Positions 17,722 through 26,726 are shown, counted from the first letter of the stretch. The stretch: 64,000 bases of DNA from Streptomyces sp. NBC_01217 (GCF_035994185.1 NZ_CP108538.1:6885501-6949500), one strand, 5' to 3'. Made by a program: numbers and translations. Notes: a model not told the origin generated them from the letters alone.

Positions 17722-18854
17722 ACCTCTTCCATGAGGATGCTGCGTCGCAGAGCGGTCAACTGCTTCCCGTCTACATTTAGGTACTTGCGTGCATCAATAT
17801 CAGCAAGCGATCCTTTATCGCAAGCGGCAAGCACTAGCCTAGGATACGTGGTTCCGTACTCTCGAATGCGCCGAACGGGTGTTGTTTGGGGCGCTCCACC
17901 AAAACCCCCTTTCTCGTATTCTAGGGGATTATTGCGCACCTTCTCGTAGAGTGACCAATCCGCCCTCTCTAGGTCAATGAGCCGTAGGGCTACGCATTGA
18001 AAACTTACCTTGTATCGCTGTGCGATAAGGCGGACCATGTCAATGTCATCGCTTTCGACATGGTCGACCTTTTTGAAACGCAGATAATCCCCTAGGTGCG
18101 ACTCAGGCAGCAGGAAAGCGGCCGCGAATTCGTCGCACCATCGCTCTTCAGCGGGCTCCGGAGATCCACATACAGCCTGCTCGTGGGCAAGCAAGTGCCC
18201 CAACTCATGCAGCAGAGTGAACGTGCGCGCTGCCGGAAACTGAGAGCCGTTGAATGCAATAACTGGCACTTCTGGGTCATAGATCGAGAAGCCCCGACAG
18301 GAAGTCTCGTCCATGGACCGTTGCAGTACCAGGATGCCTTGATCCTCAAGGGCCCGGCGGAGCAGCCTAGTCAAGGCCCCTTTGGAGGTCGCAGACACTT
18401 GCCACTTCACGTCCCAATGCAGCCACTGCTGAACGGCCCCAGCAGTTTTCGTTGGGCTTGGAGCGCGGTTCGGTAGCTGTGGCGGGGTCGCCTCTTCGAG
18501 GGCTTGAAACGCCCACTTCGCGATCCGCTGCCGCCGTTGCGCGCTGCGAAGTTCGGCTACCTCTTCACTCGTGAGTGTTCGTGCGCCCTTTTTTCCCCAC
18601 GGATGCCTGAAGGAGGCTTCAACGGCGGGACGTTGGGGTACTCGCGGCAGGAAGAAGAAAGAGGTTGGTCGTCGCAGTAACTTCGCGATGCCGCGGAGCT
18701 GAGTCATGCCAGGGGCGTCCTCACCGGACAGCCAGTCGTCTACTACGTCATCGGGTACCGCGAGAGCTAGAGCGAGCTCACCACGGGTGACGCCGGCCTG
18801 TTTGAGAGCCCAGGTCAGCACATCTGGGTTGACGGGTTGCTTGATGGCTGGCAC
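17718..18854 (-). CDS. XRE helix-turn-helix / ImmA-IrrE metallopeptidase, putative antitoxin
   Basis: 378 residues. The N-terminal helix-turn-helix covers about 10-65 (VTRGELALALAVPDDVVDDW). The C-terminal half is a COG2856 (ImmA/IrrE) peptidase with the zinc motif HELGH at residues 216-220 and the downstream glutamate in WCDEFAAAFLLPE. ImmA proteases cleave partner repressors; in TA-like pairs the fused HTH autoregulates the operon. It is the first gene of a two-gene operon with the PIN protein. The start is ATG 18854, reading MPAIKQPVNP. Base composition becomes more typical towards the N-terminus. Confidence 0.8.
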   Translation of the reverse strand: MPAIKQPVNPDVLTWALKQAGVTRGELALALAVPDDVVDDWLSGEDAPGMTQLRGIAKLLRRPTSFFFLPRVPQRPAVEASFRHPWGKKGARTLTSEEVAELRSAQRRQRIAKWAFQALEEATPPQLPNRAPSPTKTAGAVQQWLHWDVKWQVSATSKGALTRLLRRALEDQGILVLQRSMDETSCRGFSIYDPEVPVIAFNGSQFPAARTFTLLHELGHLLAHEQAVCGSPEPAEERWCDEFAAAFLLPESHLGDYLRFKKVDHVESDDIDMVRLIAQRYKVSFQCVALRLIDLERADWSLYEKVRNNPLEYEKGGFGGAPQTTPVRRIREYGTTYPRLVLAACDKGSLADIDARKYLNVDGKQLTALRRSILMEEV

Positions 18855-19127
18855 ACCACCAGGCTACTGACGACCAGAGGTCCCGTCACGACGTCTGCTG
18901 CAATCGGTGGATTCCACTCAACGACAAGGCACCGAGCGGCCCATGCTGGCTGACGGGTGGCTGCCCCACGCTCTTCGCGCCACAGCCGGGGCTCAGGGTG
19001 TGCCCACGAACTCCCGTGTCGGAATGGCTTCTTCCGGTGAATACGCGGTGGTGATGAGTCATCCCGACGCCGCACTCACCGCTTAGCTGCAGGTCAAAAC
19101 CCTGGTAATGCAGAACAAGACCAGTCT

Positions 19128-19172
19128 CTTCTAAGCGCTTGGCCGCAGGTTCGAGTCCTGCCGGGGGCGCAC
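19128..19172 (+). other. 3' fragment of tRNA-Arg(UCU): attachment-site remnant
   Basis: The sequence starts exactly at an anticodon loop CTTCTAA (anticodon TCT). It continues with anticodon-stem 3' strand GCGCT, a variable loop TGGCC, a perfect T arm (GCAGG-TTCGAGT-CCTGC) and the acceptor 3' strand CGGGGGC plus discriminator G. The bases upstream do not pair with it and no D arm or 5' acceptor is present, so this is not a working tRNA. Actinomycete integrative elements recombine within tRNA 3' halves starting near the anticodon loop. This is therefore probably the chromosomal 3' end displaced by an element lying to the left; no intact partner copy was found in the window. Confidence 0.75.
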
Positions 19173-19198
19173 ATTTATGCAGGTCAGAGGCTATTTAA

Positions 19199-19231
19199 GC
19201 CCTCCGCAAGATCACTTGCGGAGGGCTTTTT
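19199..19231 (+). terminator. intrinsic terminator of the tRNA-Arg locus
   Basis: GCCCTCCGCAAG (19199-19210) pairs perfectly with CTTGCGGAGGGC (19215-19226) around a 4-nt loop, followed by TTTTT. It lies 27 bp after the tRNA fragment, as expected for the original tRNA transcript. Confidence 0.85.
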
Positions 19232-19355
19232 CGTTGCATGGGAGAACGCTTTGCCCTGTTTTATACCCTCGTTTTAGGCTCCCCGTCCCACATACGTCCC
19301 CTACTCCGAGGGATATTCGACGGTCAGCCTCCAGCCGTGAGAGAGTAATACCTGG

Positions 19356-20354
19356 TCAGAGGCCGAGGGCGATGTCTAGGATCATGTCCTCCTGGCCGCC
19401 GACCAGTCGGCGTCGGCCGGATTCCATCAGGATGTCGCGGACGTCGACGCCGTACCGCTGCGCGGCGGTCTCCGCGTGCCGCAGGAAGCTGGAGTAGACA
19501 CCGGCGTAGCCCAGCGTGAGGGTCTCGCGGTCGACTCGGACCGGGCGGTCCTGGAGGGGGCGGACGATGTCGTCAGCTGCGTCCTGCAGCTTGAACAGGT
19601 CGCAGTTGTGCTTGAAGCCCGACAGGTTCGCGACGGCGATGAAGGCTTCGATGGGGCAGTTGCCCGCGCCCGCGCCGTGTCCGGCGAGGGAGGCGTCGAC
19701 GCGGTGGACGCCGTTCTCGACCGCGACCACGGAGTTGGCGACGGAGAGCGAGAGGTTTTCGTGGGCGTGGATGCCGATCTCGGTCGCCGGTTCGAGGACG
19801 TCGCGGTAGGCGCGCACCCGGGCGGCGACGTCGTTCATCGTCAGTCGGCCGCCGGAGTCGGTGACGTAGACGCACTGGGCACCGTACGACTCCATCAACT
19901 TGGCCTGCTGCGCGAGCTGTTCGGGCTCGGCCATGTGGGAGAGCATCAGGAAGCCGGAGACATCCATGCCCAGCTCGCGGGCGGCGGCGATGTGCTGTGC
20001 GGAGACGTCGGCCTCGGTGCAGTGGGTGGCCACCCGCACCGAGCGGACGCCGAGGTCGTGGGCGCGCTCGAGTTCGTGGACGGTACCCACACCCGGCAGC
20101 AGCAGCGTGGTGAGACGGGCGGTTTTCAGGACCGATGCGGCGGCCTCGATCCACTCCCAGTCGGTGTGTGAGCCCGGGCCGTAGTTGAGCGAGCTGCCGG
20201 CGAGGCCGTCGCCGTGGGCGACCTCGATCGCGTCGACACCGGCCTCCTCCAGGGCCACGACGATGCGCTGGACGTCGTCGGGCGTGATGCGGTGCCGTAC
20301 GGCGTGCATGCCGTCGCGGAGGGTGACGTCCTGGACGAAGATCGGGGTGCTCAC
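19356..20354 (-). CDS. dmpG: 4-hydroxy-2-oxovalerate aldolase
   Basis: 332 residues, the usual family length. This is a DRE-TIM metal-dependent aldolase that splits 4-hydroxy-2-oxovalerate into pyruvate and acetaldehyde, and it functions in a complex with the acylating acetaldehyde dehydrogenase encoded just upstream. Visible motifs: [11 protein letters not shown] near residue 11, the barrel strand EVAHGDG, the metal-binding HAHEN near 200, and the C-terminal helical domain that contacts the dehydrogenase. Last gene of a three-gene operon; its start overlaps the dehydrogenase stop by 4 bp, favouring co-translation of the channelling partners. Confidence 0.92.
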   Translation of the reverse strand: MSTPIFVQDVTLRDGMHAVRHRITPDDVQRIVVALEEAGVDAIEVAHGDGLAGSSLNYGPGSHTDWEWIEAAASVLKTARLTTLLLPGVGTVHELERAHDLGVRSVRVATHCTEADVSAQHIAAARELGMDVSGFLMLSHMAEPEQLAQQAKLMESYGAQCVYVTDSGGRLTMNDVAARVRAYRDVLEPATEIGIHAHENLSLSVANSVVAVENGVHRVDASLAGHGAGAGNCPIEAFIAVANLSGFKHNCDLFKLQDAADDIVRPLQDRPVRVDRETLTLGYAGVYSSFLRHAETAAQRYGVDVRDILMESGRRRLVGGQEDMILDIALGL

Positions 20355-21313
20355 TGCGTGGCCTCCTTCGCGGCGGCGATCTTCTCGGCCATCTGCACGG
20401 CGGCCGAGGTCATGATGTCGAGGTTCCCGGCGTACGCCGGGAGGTACATGCCCGCGCCCTCGACCTTGAGGAAGACCGACACCTGGTGGGTCGGCCGCGT
20501 GGTCGCGTCGTCGGCGAGCAGGGTCTCGACGGGCTGGTCGGCCGGGATCGCGGTGATCTGGACGTCCTGGACCATCCGGTAGCCCGGTACGTACGCCGAG
20601 ACCTCGGCGACCATCTTGCGGACCGATTCGGTGATCCGGTCCTTCGCGGTCTCGCCGTCCTCGCCCTCGTCCAGGGTGACCAGGGCGAAGACCGTGTCAC
20701 GCATCATCAGCGGCGGCTCGGCCGGGTTGAGGATGATGATCGCCTTGCCCCGCTGGGCGCCCCCGACCCGCACGATCGCCGATGAGGTGGTCTCGGTGAA
20801 CTCGTCGATGTTGGCCCGGGTGCCGGGGCCGGCCGACTTGGCGGCGATCGAGGCGACGATCTCCGCGTACGCCACCGGGACGACCCGGCTGATCGAGGCC
20901 ACGACCGGGATCGTGGCCTGGCCACCACAGGTGACCATGTTGACGTTCGGTGCGTCGAGGTGCTCTTCGAGATTGACCGCCGGGACGACGTACGGACCGA
21001 TCGCGGCCGGCGTCAGGTCGATCATGCGGATGCCGAGCGGGCGCAGCTTCTCGTCGTTGGTCTTGTGCGCACCGGCGGAGGTGGCGTCGAAGACGATGCC
21101 GATCTCGTCGATCTGCGGCGACTTCAGCAGCCCGTCCACGCCCTCGGCGGTGGTCTCGAACCCGAGACGCGCGGCGCGCGCCAGGCCGTCGGAGGCCGGG
21201 TCGATGCCGACCATGACCCCCATCTCCAGGTGCTGCGCATTGCGCATGATCTTGATCATCAGGTCGGTGCCGATATTGCCCGACCCGATGATGGCGACCT
21301 TGGTCTTGCTCAT
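20351..21313 (-). CDS. dmpF: acetaldehyde dehydrogenase (acylating)
   Basis: 320 residues. Oxidises acetaldehyde to acetyl-CoA with NAD and CoA. The N-terminal Rossmann motif is [12 protein letters not shown]; the catalytic Cys lies in [10 protein letters not shown] near residue 130; the C-terminal domain pairs with the aldolase. It starts 9 bp after the hydratase stop and overlaps the aldolase by 4 bp. Final energy-yielding step of the meta-cleavage lower pathway. Confidence 0.92.
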   Translation of the reverse strand: MSKTKVAIIGSGNIGTDLMIKIMRNAQHLEMGVMVGIDPASDGLARAARLGFETTAEGVDGLLKSPQIDEIGIVFDATSAGAHKTNDEKLRPLGIRMIDLTPAAIGPYVVPAVNLEEHLDAPNVNMVTCGGQATIPVVASISRVVPVAYAEIVASIAAKSAGPGTRANIDEFTETTSSAIVRVGGAQRGKAIIILNPAEPPLMMRDTVFALVTLDEGEDGETAKDRITESVRKMVAEVSAYVPGYRMVQDVQITAIPADQPVETLLADDATTRPTHQVSVFLKVEGAGMYLPAYAGNLDIMTSAAVQMAEKIAAAKEATQ

Positions 21314-21322
21314 CGGCGTTCC

Positions 21323-22129
21323 TTACGCGGAGAAGGTGACCGACACCGTGCCGAGGCCGGTGACGGTGGCGTGGACAGCGGCGCCCGGCGTCACGGGACG
21401 CATCGGGCCGAGGGCGCCGGAGAGGACGACCTGGCCCGCGCGGAGCGGCTCGCCCAGGTCGCGCGCCTGGCGGGCGAGCCAGACGACGGCGTCGACCGGG
21501 TCGCCGAGGCAGGCGGCGCCGCTGCCGGTGGAGACGGTCTCGCCGTCGACGGTCATAGTCATCTCGGCCGTGACGGGGTCGAAGGCGGTCAGCGGGACGC
21601 ACTGGGTGCCGAGGACGTAGGCGCCGGCCGAGGCGTTGTCGGCGACCGTGTCACCGAAGCTGATGTCCCAGTCGGCCACGCGGCTGCCACAGATCTCGAT
21701 CGCGGCGACGGCGTGGTCGATGGCCTCGCGCACCTGGGCGGCATCGAGGGGACCCTCGGCCAGGTCGGCCCCGAGCACGAAGGCGATCTCGGCCTCGATC
21801 CGCGGCTGGAGGACCGCGTCGGCCGGCACGACCGAGCCGTCGGCGTACTCCATGTCGTCGAAGAGGAAGCCGAAGTCGGGCTGGTCGACGCCGAGCTGCT
21901 GTTGCACGGCGGCGGAGGTCAGGCCGATCTTCCGGCCGGCGACCGTGGCGCCGGCCGCGATCCGCTCGGCGGTGAGCCGCTGCTGCACGGCGTAGGCGGC
22001 CTTCACGTCGTCGCGGCCGATCAGGTCGCGAACGGGGGAGACGGGGGTGCCGGTGGCGGCGGCCTCGCGGAGCCGGGCCGCGGCGGCGGCGATGCTGTCG
22101 TCGCCGACAGTGGGGTGGTTCTGGGGCAT
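21323..22129 (-). CDS. dmpE: 2-keto-4-pentenoate hydratase
   Basis: 268 residues from ATG 22129 (MPQNHPTVGDDS); longer upstream readings lack homologous character. Fumarylacetoacetate-hydrolase fold. It adds water to 2-hydroxypenta-2,4-dienoate to give 4-hydroxy-2-oxovalerate. Family motifs visible: GRKIGLTS, FGFLFDDMEY, and PRIEAEIAFVLG with the metal-ligand Glu residues. First gene of the operon and divergent from the IclR regulator. The upper pathway (ring hydroxylation and extradiol cleavage) is not in this window. Confidence 0.88.
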   Translation of the reverse strand: MPQNHPTVGDDSIAAAAARLREAAATGTPVSPVRDLIGRDDVKAAYAVQQRLTAERIAAGATVAGRKIGLTSAAVQQQLGVDQPDFGFLFDDMEYADGSVVPADAVLQPRIEAEIAFVLGADLAEGPLDAAQVREAIDHAVAAIEICGSRVADWDISFGDTVADNASAGAYVLGTQCVPLTAFDPVTAEMTMTVDGETVSTGSGAACLGDPVDAVVWLARQARDLGEPLRAGQVVLSGALGPMRPVTPGAAVHATVTGLGTVSVTFSA

Positions 22130-22200
22130 GACGTCCAATCTGCGGTATGGGGCGGGGCAGGCTCCATCAAGGCGTTCCACTCAGCGGTACGCTCTTTTCC
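22130..22200. promoter_or_regulatory. divergent promoter region, catabolic operon / IclR
   Basis: 71 bp between the hydratase and regulator starts must contain both promoters and probably the IclR operator. No clear palindrome longer than 5 bp was seen. Confidence 0.45.
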
Positions 22201-22950
22201 ATGGAGGACAGCGACACCGTCCTGGGCAAGGCACTGGCGATCCTGCGCGCGTTCGGCCCGGCCGATTCCGTGCTGCCGCTCGCCGAGCTCGTGCGGCGTA
22301 CGGGGCTGGCCAAGGGCACGGTCCACCGCGTCGCCGGCGATCTGGTGCACCACCGGCTGCTGGACAAGACCGAACACGGCTACCGGCTCTCCGGCGGCCT
22401 CTTCGAGCTCGGCCTGCGCGCCGCCACCGAACGCACCCTGCTGGAGCTGGCGATGCCCTTCCTGCAGGACCTCTACGAGCGCACCCACGAGACCGTGCAC
22501 CTGGGCGTGCGCGAGGGCCATGAGGTCGTCTACGTCGCCAAGATCGGCGGACATCGCCAGGCCAGGGCGCCCTCCCGCACCGGCGGGCGGATGCCGTTGC
22601 ACTGCACGGCGATCGGCAAGGTGCTGCTGGCCTACGCGGAGGAGGATCAGCAGACCGCCGTGCTGACCGCCCCGCTCGAACGCCGCACGCCGCACACCGT
22701 GATCGCCCCGGGTCTGCTGCGCCGACAGCTCGTGAACGCTGTCGAGACAGGGGTCGCCTACGAACGCGAGGAGTCGGTACTGGGCCTGCTCTGCATCGCC
22801 GCGCCGGTCCTGGCTCCCGACGGTCTGACCGCGATCGCGGGCATCAGCGTGGCCGGCCCGGTCGGACGCTTCCGCCCCGAATCCCACGCGAACTCCCTGC
22901 GCGCCGCGGCCACGGCCCTGGGGTCCACCCTCGCCCGCCGACGTCCCTGA
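22201..22950 (+). CDS. IclR-family regulator of the meta-cleavage operon
   Basis: 249 residues from ATG 22201 (MEDSDTVLGKALAILRAFG). The N-terminal winged helix (LAELVRRTGLAKGTVHRVAGDL) is followed by the IclR effector domain (VHLGVREGHEVVYVAKIGG; LHCTAIGKVLLAY; Cys near 199). Divergent from the hydratase, so it most likely controls that operon in response to an aromatic or pathway intermediate. Ligand not predictable. Confidence 0.88.
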   Translation: MEDSDTVLGKALAILRAFGPADSVLPLAELVRRTGLAKGTVHRVAGDLVHHRLLDKTEHGYRLSGGLFELGLRAATERTLLELAMPFLQDLYERTHETVHLGVREGHEVVYVAKIGGHRQARAPSRTGGRMPLHCTAIGKVLLAYAEEDQQTAVLTAPLERRTPHTVIAPGLLRRQLVNAVETGVAYEREESVLGLLCIAAPVLAPDGLTAIAGISVAGPVGRFRPESHANSLRAAATALGSTLARRRP

Positions 22951-22960
22951 AACGCGCTGT

Positions 22961-22997
22961 GGCCGGGTGCGACGCGTATCGCGTCACACACCCGGCC
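22961..22997. terminator. strong hairpin, bidirectional terminator
   Basis: GGCCGGGTG (22961-22969) pairs with CACCCGGCC (22989-22997), and an inner stem GACGCG/CGCGTC extends the hairpin. It lies 11 bp after the IclR stop and faces the convergent remnant on the other strand. Confidence 0.75.
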
Positions 22998-23025
22998 GTG
23001 ATCACTGCTCCGGGGCGTCAGCGGG

Positions 23026-23680
23026 TCAGGCCACCGGCTCCTCGACGGCCGCCGAGGAGAGCGGGATCGGCGTGAACATCTCGGGCTCCTCGTCCGGCGT
23101 CAGCGCGGTCGGACCGTACGCCCAGTCGGTGAAGGAGTAGTAGTCGTGGGTGTCCCGCGCGCATGATCGCGTTCCGTCGGAGCCGGGACTCTCCGTCGAG
23201 GTGCCACAGCTCGCCCCACGCACGGGGCGTCGTCTGCACCCGGTGGCGGTGCTCCACCCGGACCGCCTCGTACGCGGCCAGCGCACCGTCCCAGTTCGGC
23301 TCGGTGCCGGAGGGGGTGGCCGCGGCCAGTCGGGCGTAGTGCTGCGCGAGCACCCAGCCGTCCTCGATCGCCATGATCGCGCCCTGCGCCATGTACTGGA
23401 GCGGCGGGTGCGGGGTGTCGCCGAGCAGTGCGATCCGTCCGTGCACCCAGGTCTCGACCGGGTCGCGGTCGAACATCCTCCACCAGCGGTCCCGCCACAT
23501 CAGCGGAATGCCCTTGCGGACGGTGTCGCAGGTGTCCGCGAAGGCCGCGTCCAGCTTGTCGGGGGTGCCCCAGTCCTCCTGGTCGGCCAGGGCCTTCGGC
23601 GACTCGAACACAGCGACTGGTTGAACATGTCGCCGCCGCGCAAGGCGTACTGGACGAGGTGGCAGCCGGGGCCGAGGCAT
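23026..23680 (-). pseudogene. FAD monooxygenase C-terminal remnant (3-hydroxybenzoate 6-hydroxylase-like)
   Basis: C-terminal half of a class A flavin hydroxylase that makes gentisate. GRIALLGDTPHPPLQYMAQG is the second FAD motif (GD...P), followed by AIMAIEDGWVLA and then VQTTPRAWGELWHLDG. The frame changes near 23160: the native end DTHDYYSFTDWAYGPTALTP lies in a different frame ending at 23026. A second frame change occurs near 23610, where GPGCHLVQYALRGGDMFNQ belongs upstream of VAVFESPKAL. The N-terminal half with the first FAD motif is gone, replaced by the maleylpyruvate isomerase fragment. Non-functional. Confidence 0.8.
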
Positions 23681-24045
23681 GGACGCACACTTCGCGCGAG
23701 CGCATCCAGGGCAGTTCGGTGGCGGGGACGGTCCGGCCCTGGGCGGTGACGACCTCGTGCCGCCATTGCTCGTCGGTGAGCCGGTCCATCCGCGCCTCCA
23801 GCGCGTCCGCCGAGCGGCGCAGCCAGGCGGTCAGCTCGGCGGCCGGCAGGGCGCGGCCGCGTTCGATGCCGGCGGCGCGCTCTTCGGGCGAGGCGTACAT
23901 CGGGGTGGGTTCGCCGGTCGCGGCCCAGTGGACCAGGTTGGCCAGCGCCTCGGCGTTGGCTGCCACATGGGCGGCGACGTGGGCGCGGGTCCACCCGGGC
24001 AGGGAGCTCGGCGCTGCGTACCTGGCATCGTCGAGTCCTGCAGTG
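23676..24045 (-). pseudogene. mycothiol-dependent maleylpyruvate isomerase, N-terminal fragment
   Basis: The reading frame contains the DinB-like metal-binding fold of mycothiol-dependent maleylpyruvate isomerases: SLPGWTRAHVAAHVAANAEA (His ligand), ELTAWLRRSADALEARMDRL, ELPWMRSREVCVHA. It stops there and runs straight into monooxygenase sequence. At the other side (24045) it meets transposase sequence, losing the first residues. The enzyme isomerises maleylpyruvate in the gentisate pathway, the step after the neighbouring hydroxylase and a ring dioxygenase. One deletion fused the two genes. Confidence 0.75.
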
Positions 24046-24686
24046 CAGCTCGATCTCCTCCGTATACGCGGCGAGCCAGGTGCGGACCGTCTTTGATCGG
24101 TGCGCGGAGTGCCCGTCGAGGACCAGGTGGATCTTGCGGTCGAACCATGATGCCGACCTGGTCGGCGAAGAGGATCTCGCCGCCCTCGGGTTTTGCCTTC
24201 GTCCGGATCGCCGGCCAGGTCTCCTCGTGCCGAGGCCGCACCGCCTCGGGATCCTGCTCCACAGCCCGCTTGTCGGGCCGCTGGAAGGAAAGCCCCCATC
24301 ACTACAGGTACTTGCCCACGCCGGGCTCGGTCGGCCGCACCCGGTACGCGATCGGGTCTCGGACCAGCCTGCGCGTTCACAACTGGCCTACCAGGCCCAC
24401 ATCGCACGGCCGGTGATCGAGTACTGCCTGCCGCACCGTGGCCTGTTCAGCGTCGCCAGCACCTGATGCACCCCCACCGGGCGGCCACGGGGCCGCGCGA
24501 GCAGCGCGTCCCGGCCCCGGCCTGCCACCTCACCCACCGGATGTCCACGGCCTTCAGCGACACCCCGAACACCGACGCGACGTCCTCCCGGTCCCGCCCC
24601 GCCGCCAGAGCGGCCACTGCCCGTAACCGCAGAACCTCCTGCGCCGACGGCGACAGGTGCCGCGCGTCCCCCACCAGATCACTCAC
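24046..24686 (-). pseudogene. IS630-family transposase remnant
   Basis: Pieces in several frames follow the order of an IS630 transposase. The N-terminal helix-turn-helix is at 24686-24500 (LSPSAQEVLRLRAVAALAAG, VASVFGVSLKAVD). Then come ETWPAIRTKAKPEGGEILFA with DQVGI (first DDE Asp, near 24190), and FDRKIHLVLDGHSAHRSKTV with RTWLAAYTEEIELHC (second Asp, 24060-24150). The C-terminal Glu block is missing. Multiple frameshifts; no terminal repeats seen. It probably caused the deletion that joined it to the isomerase fragment. Confidence 0.75.
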
Positions 24687-24767
24687 ATCCAGCGCAACGA
24701 CCCGGAATCACAAGCGTTTCGGATCAATACTTCCTGGCGGACCACGAGATGGTCACCCGTTCGGACG

Positions 24768-25169
24768 TCAGCTCGTCACGTCCGTCGTGAGGGAGGCGAG
24801 GGCGGCGTCGAGGCGGCGGGTGGCCTCTTCGGCGACGGGGCGCAGTGCGTCGAGTTCGGTGAGGGCGACCATCGTGTCCGGGTTGAGGGCCTGTACGACG
24901 GTGCCGGCGCCGTCGGCACGGACGACCACGTTGCACGGCAGCAGCAGGCCGATGGAACGGTCGACCTCCAGGGCGCGGTGGGCCAGGGGCGGGTTGCAGG
25001 CGCCCAGGATCACGTAGTCCTCCATGTCGTGATCGAGCTTGGCCTTGAGTGTGGCGGTGACGTCGATCTCGGTGAGGATGCCGAAGCCCTGGGCGGCGAG
25101 GGCCTCGCGGACCCGGTCCACGGTGGTGGCGAAGCCGGTGTCGAGGTGCACGGTGCGGTCGTGGCGCAT
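24768..25169 (-). CDS. DUF302 protein
   Basis: 133 residues, cytoplasmic. Matches DUF302: VDRVREALAAQGFGILTEID, then LDHDMEDYVILGACNPPLAH, then IGLLLPCNVVVR. The fold is a small alpha/beta dimer of unknown biochemistry. DUF302 genes commonly sit with persulfide, rhodanese and metal-stress genes. Its start lies 45 bp from the first CstR-type palindrome, so it shares the divergent control region with the metallo-beta-lactamase/rhodanese gene. The Cys residues in GACNPP and PCNVVV could be redox-active (inference). Confidence 0.85.
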   Translation of the reverse strand: MRHDRTVHLDTGFATTVDRVREALAAQGFGILTEIDVTATLKAKLDHDMEDYVILGACNPPLAHRALEVDRSIGLLLPCNVVVRADGAGTVVQALNPDTMVALTELDALRPVAEEATRRLDAALASLTTDVTS

Positions 25170-25213
25170 GGCGTGGCCTTTCTCGTTTCTGGGGGCTTTC
25201 CCTGTTCTTGAAA

Positions 25214-25263
25214 ATACCCCCAGGGGTACTCATGTTACTGTCGAATGTATACCCCCTGGGGTA
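25214..25263. promoter_or_regulatory. two CstR-type operators, divergent promoter
   Basis: ATACCCCCAGGGGTA (25214-25228) and ATACCCCCTGGGGTA (25249-25263), centres 35 bp apart. CsoR/CstR-family repressors bind such G/C-tract palindromes flanked by TA. One faces DUF302, the other the persulfide dioxygenase-like gene. Confidence 0.85.
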
Positions 25264-25288
25264 ATTCTTCACTGGAAGGGAGTGCCTC

Positions 25289-26656
25289 GTGTTCTTTGTC
25301 GACACGATCGAGGTGCCGGGACTGGGCAACCGGAGCTATCTCGCGGGCGGCGAGCGAACGGCGGTGGCGGTCGACCCGCCCCGCGATGTCGACCAGGTGA
25401 TTGCGGCGGCGGCCCGGCGCGGGGTGCGGATATCCCACGTCGTCGAGACGCATGTCCACAACGACTACGTCACCGGCGGGCTGGAACTCGCCCGGGTCGT
25501 CGGCGCCGCCTACCTCGTTCCCGCCGCGGCGCGCGTCTCCTTCGAGCGGGTACCGGTGCACGACGGTGACCGTACGCCGATCGACGCCGGCGCCGGGCTG
25601 GCCCTGCGTGCCCTGGCCACGCCCGGTCACACCCCGCACCACACCTCCTACGTGCTGGAGGAGAACGGCACGGCGGTCGCGGTGTTCACCGGCGGTTCGC
25701 TGCTGATCGGCACCGTCGGCCGCCCGGACCTCGTCGAGCCGCGGCTGACGGAGCGCCTCGCCAGGGCGCAGCACGCCTCCGCCCACCGGCTGGCCGCCGA
25801 ACTGCCCGAGGAGACGGCGGTGTTGCCCACGCACGGCTTCGGCAGCTTCTGCTCCTCGTCCCAGGCGGAGGGCGGTGACACGACCATCGGCAAGGAGAAG
25901 GCGTCCAATGAAGCCCTCACCCGGGACGTCGACACCTTCGTCGCCGACCTGCTGGCCGGGCTGGACGACATCCCCGCCTACTACACGCACATGGGCCCGG
26001 CCAACGCCGCCGGACCCGTGCCCGTCGACCTCACCCCGCCTGCCGTCGCGGACGCCGAGGAGATCGCCGCCCGGCTGGCCGCGGGGGAGTGGGTGGTGGA
26101 CCTGCGCAACCGTGTCGCGTTCGCCGCCGGGCATGTCTCCGGCTCGTTCAACTTCGAGGCCGAAGGTCAGCTCGCGACGTATCTGGCCTGGCTGATTCCG
26201 TGGGGCAAGCCGGTCACGCTGCTCGCCGAGTCGCCCGGGCAGCTCGCCGCCGCCCAGCGTGAGCTGGTCCGGGTGGGCATCGACCGTCCGGCCGCCGCGG
26301 CGACGGGCGGGCCGGAGGACTGGGTGCCCGAGGGTGTGGCACCGGCCTCCTTCCGCCGTGCGACCTTCGCCGACCTCGCTGGTCGGCTTCCGGCGGAGGG
26401 CGTCGTCGTCCTCGACGTCCGGCGTGGTTCGGAGCGAGCCGGCGGGTACATCGAGGGTTCGGTCCACATCCCGGTCCACGCCCTGCCCCGCCGTCTCGGA
26501 GAGGTCCCCGCCGGCGAGGTGTGGGTGCACTGCGCGGGCGGCATGCGAGCCGCCATCGCCGCCTCCCTGTTCGATGCCGTCGGTCGCGCCGTCGTCGCCG
26601 TGGACGACTCCTTCGACGCGGCCGAGAAGGCAGGACTCACCGTGCGGAACCCCTGA
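25289..26656 (+). CDS. metallo-beta-lactamase / double rhodanese protein (persulfide dioxygenase-like)
   Basis: 455 residues from GTG 25289 (GAAGGGA upstream). The N-terminal metallo-beta-lactamase domain of ETHE1/CstB type covers about 1-240 (VVETHVHNDYVTGG, LATPGHTPHHTSY). Two rhodanese domains follow (about 255-345 and 360-455). Only the second has the active Cys (VHCAGGMRAAIA); the first has LAESPG at that place. Related enzymes oxidise glutathione or other low-molecular persulfides to sulfite and pass sulfane sulfur. Where ETHE1 has the iron-binding Asp (TGDAL), this protein reads FTGGSLLIGTVGRPDL, so metal binding may differ. First gene of an operon with a rhodanese and a TauE exporter, under two CstR-type operators. 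Confidence 0.88.
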   Translation: MFFVDTIEVPGLGNRSYLAGGERTAVAVDPPRDVDQVIAAAARRGVRISHVVETHVHNDYVTGGLELARVVGAAYLVPAAARVSFERVPVHDGDRTPIDAGAGLALRALATPGHTPHHTSYVLEENGTAVAVFTGGSLLIGTVGRPDLVEPRLTERLARAQHASAHRLAAELPEETAVLPTHGFGSFCSSSQAEGGDTTIGKEKASNEALTRDVDTFVADLLAGLDDIPAYYTHMGPANAAGPVPVDLTPPAVADAEEIAARLAAGEWVVDLRNRVAFAAGHVSGSFNFEAEGQLATYLAWLIPWGKPVTLLAESPGQLAAAQRELVRVGIDRPAAAATGGPEDWVPEGVAPASFRRATFADLAGRLPAEGVVVLDVRRGSERAGGYIEGSVHIPVHALPRRLGEVPAGEVWVHCAGGMRAAIAASLFDAVGRAVVAVDDSFDAAEKAGLTVRNP

Positions 26657-26726
26657 CGGTGCCGGTCGCCGCAGCGGCCCAGCCGATCTTCCGTACCGAC
26701 ATGGGAAACAGGAGCGAGAAACCGAG

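Noticed and set aside
19128..19172. Complete tRNA gene
   Set aside because: Only the part from the anticodon loop onward is present; upstream bases do not pair with the acceptor or anticodon stem.
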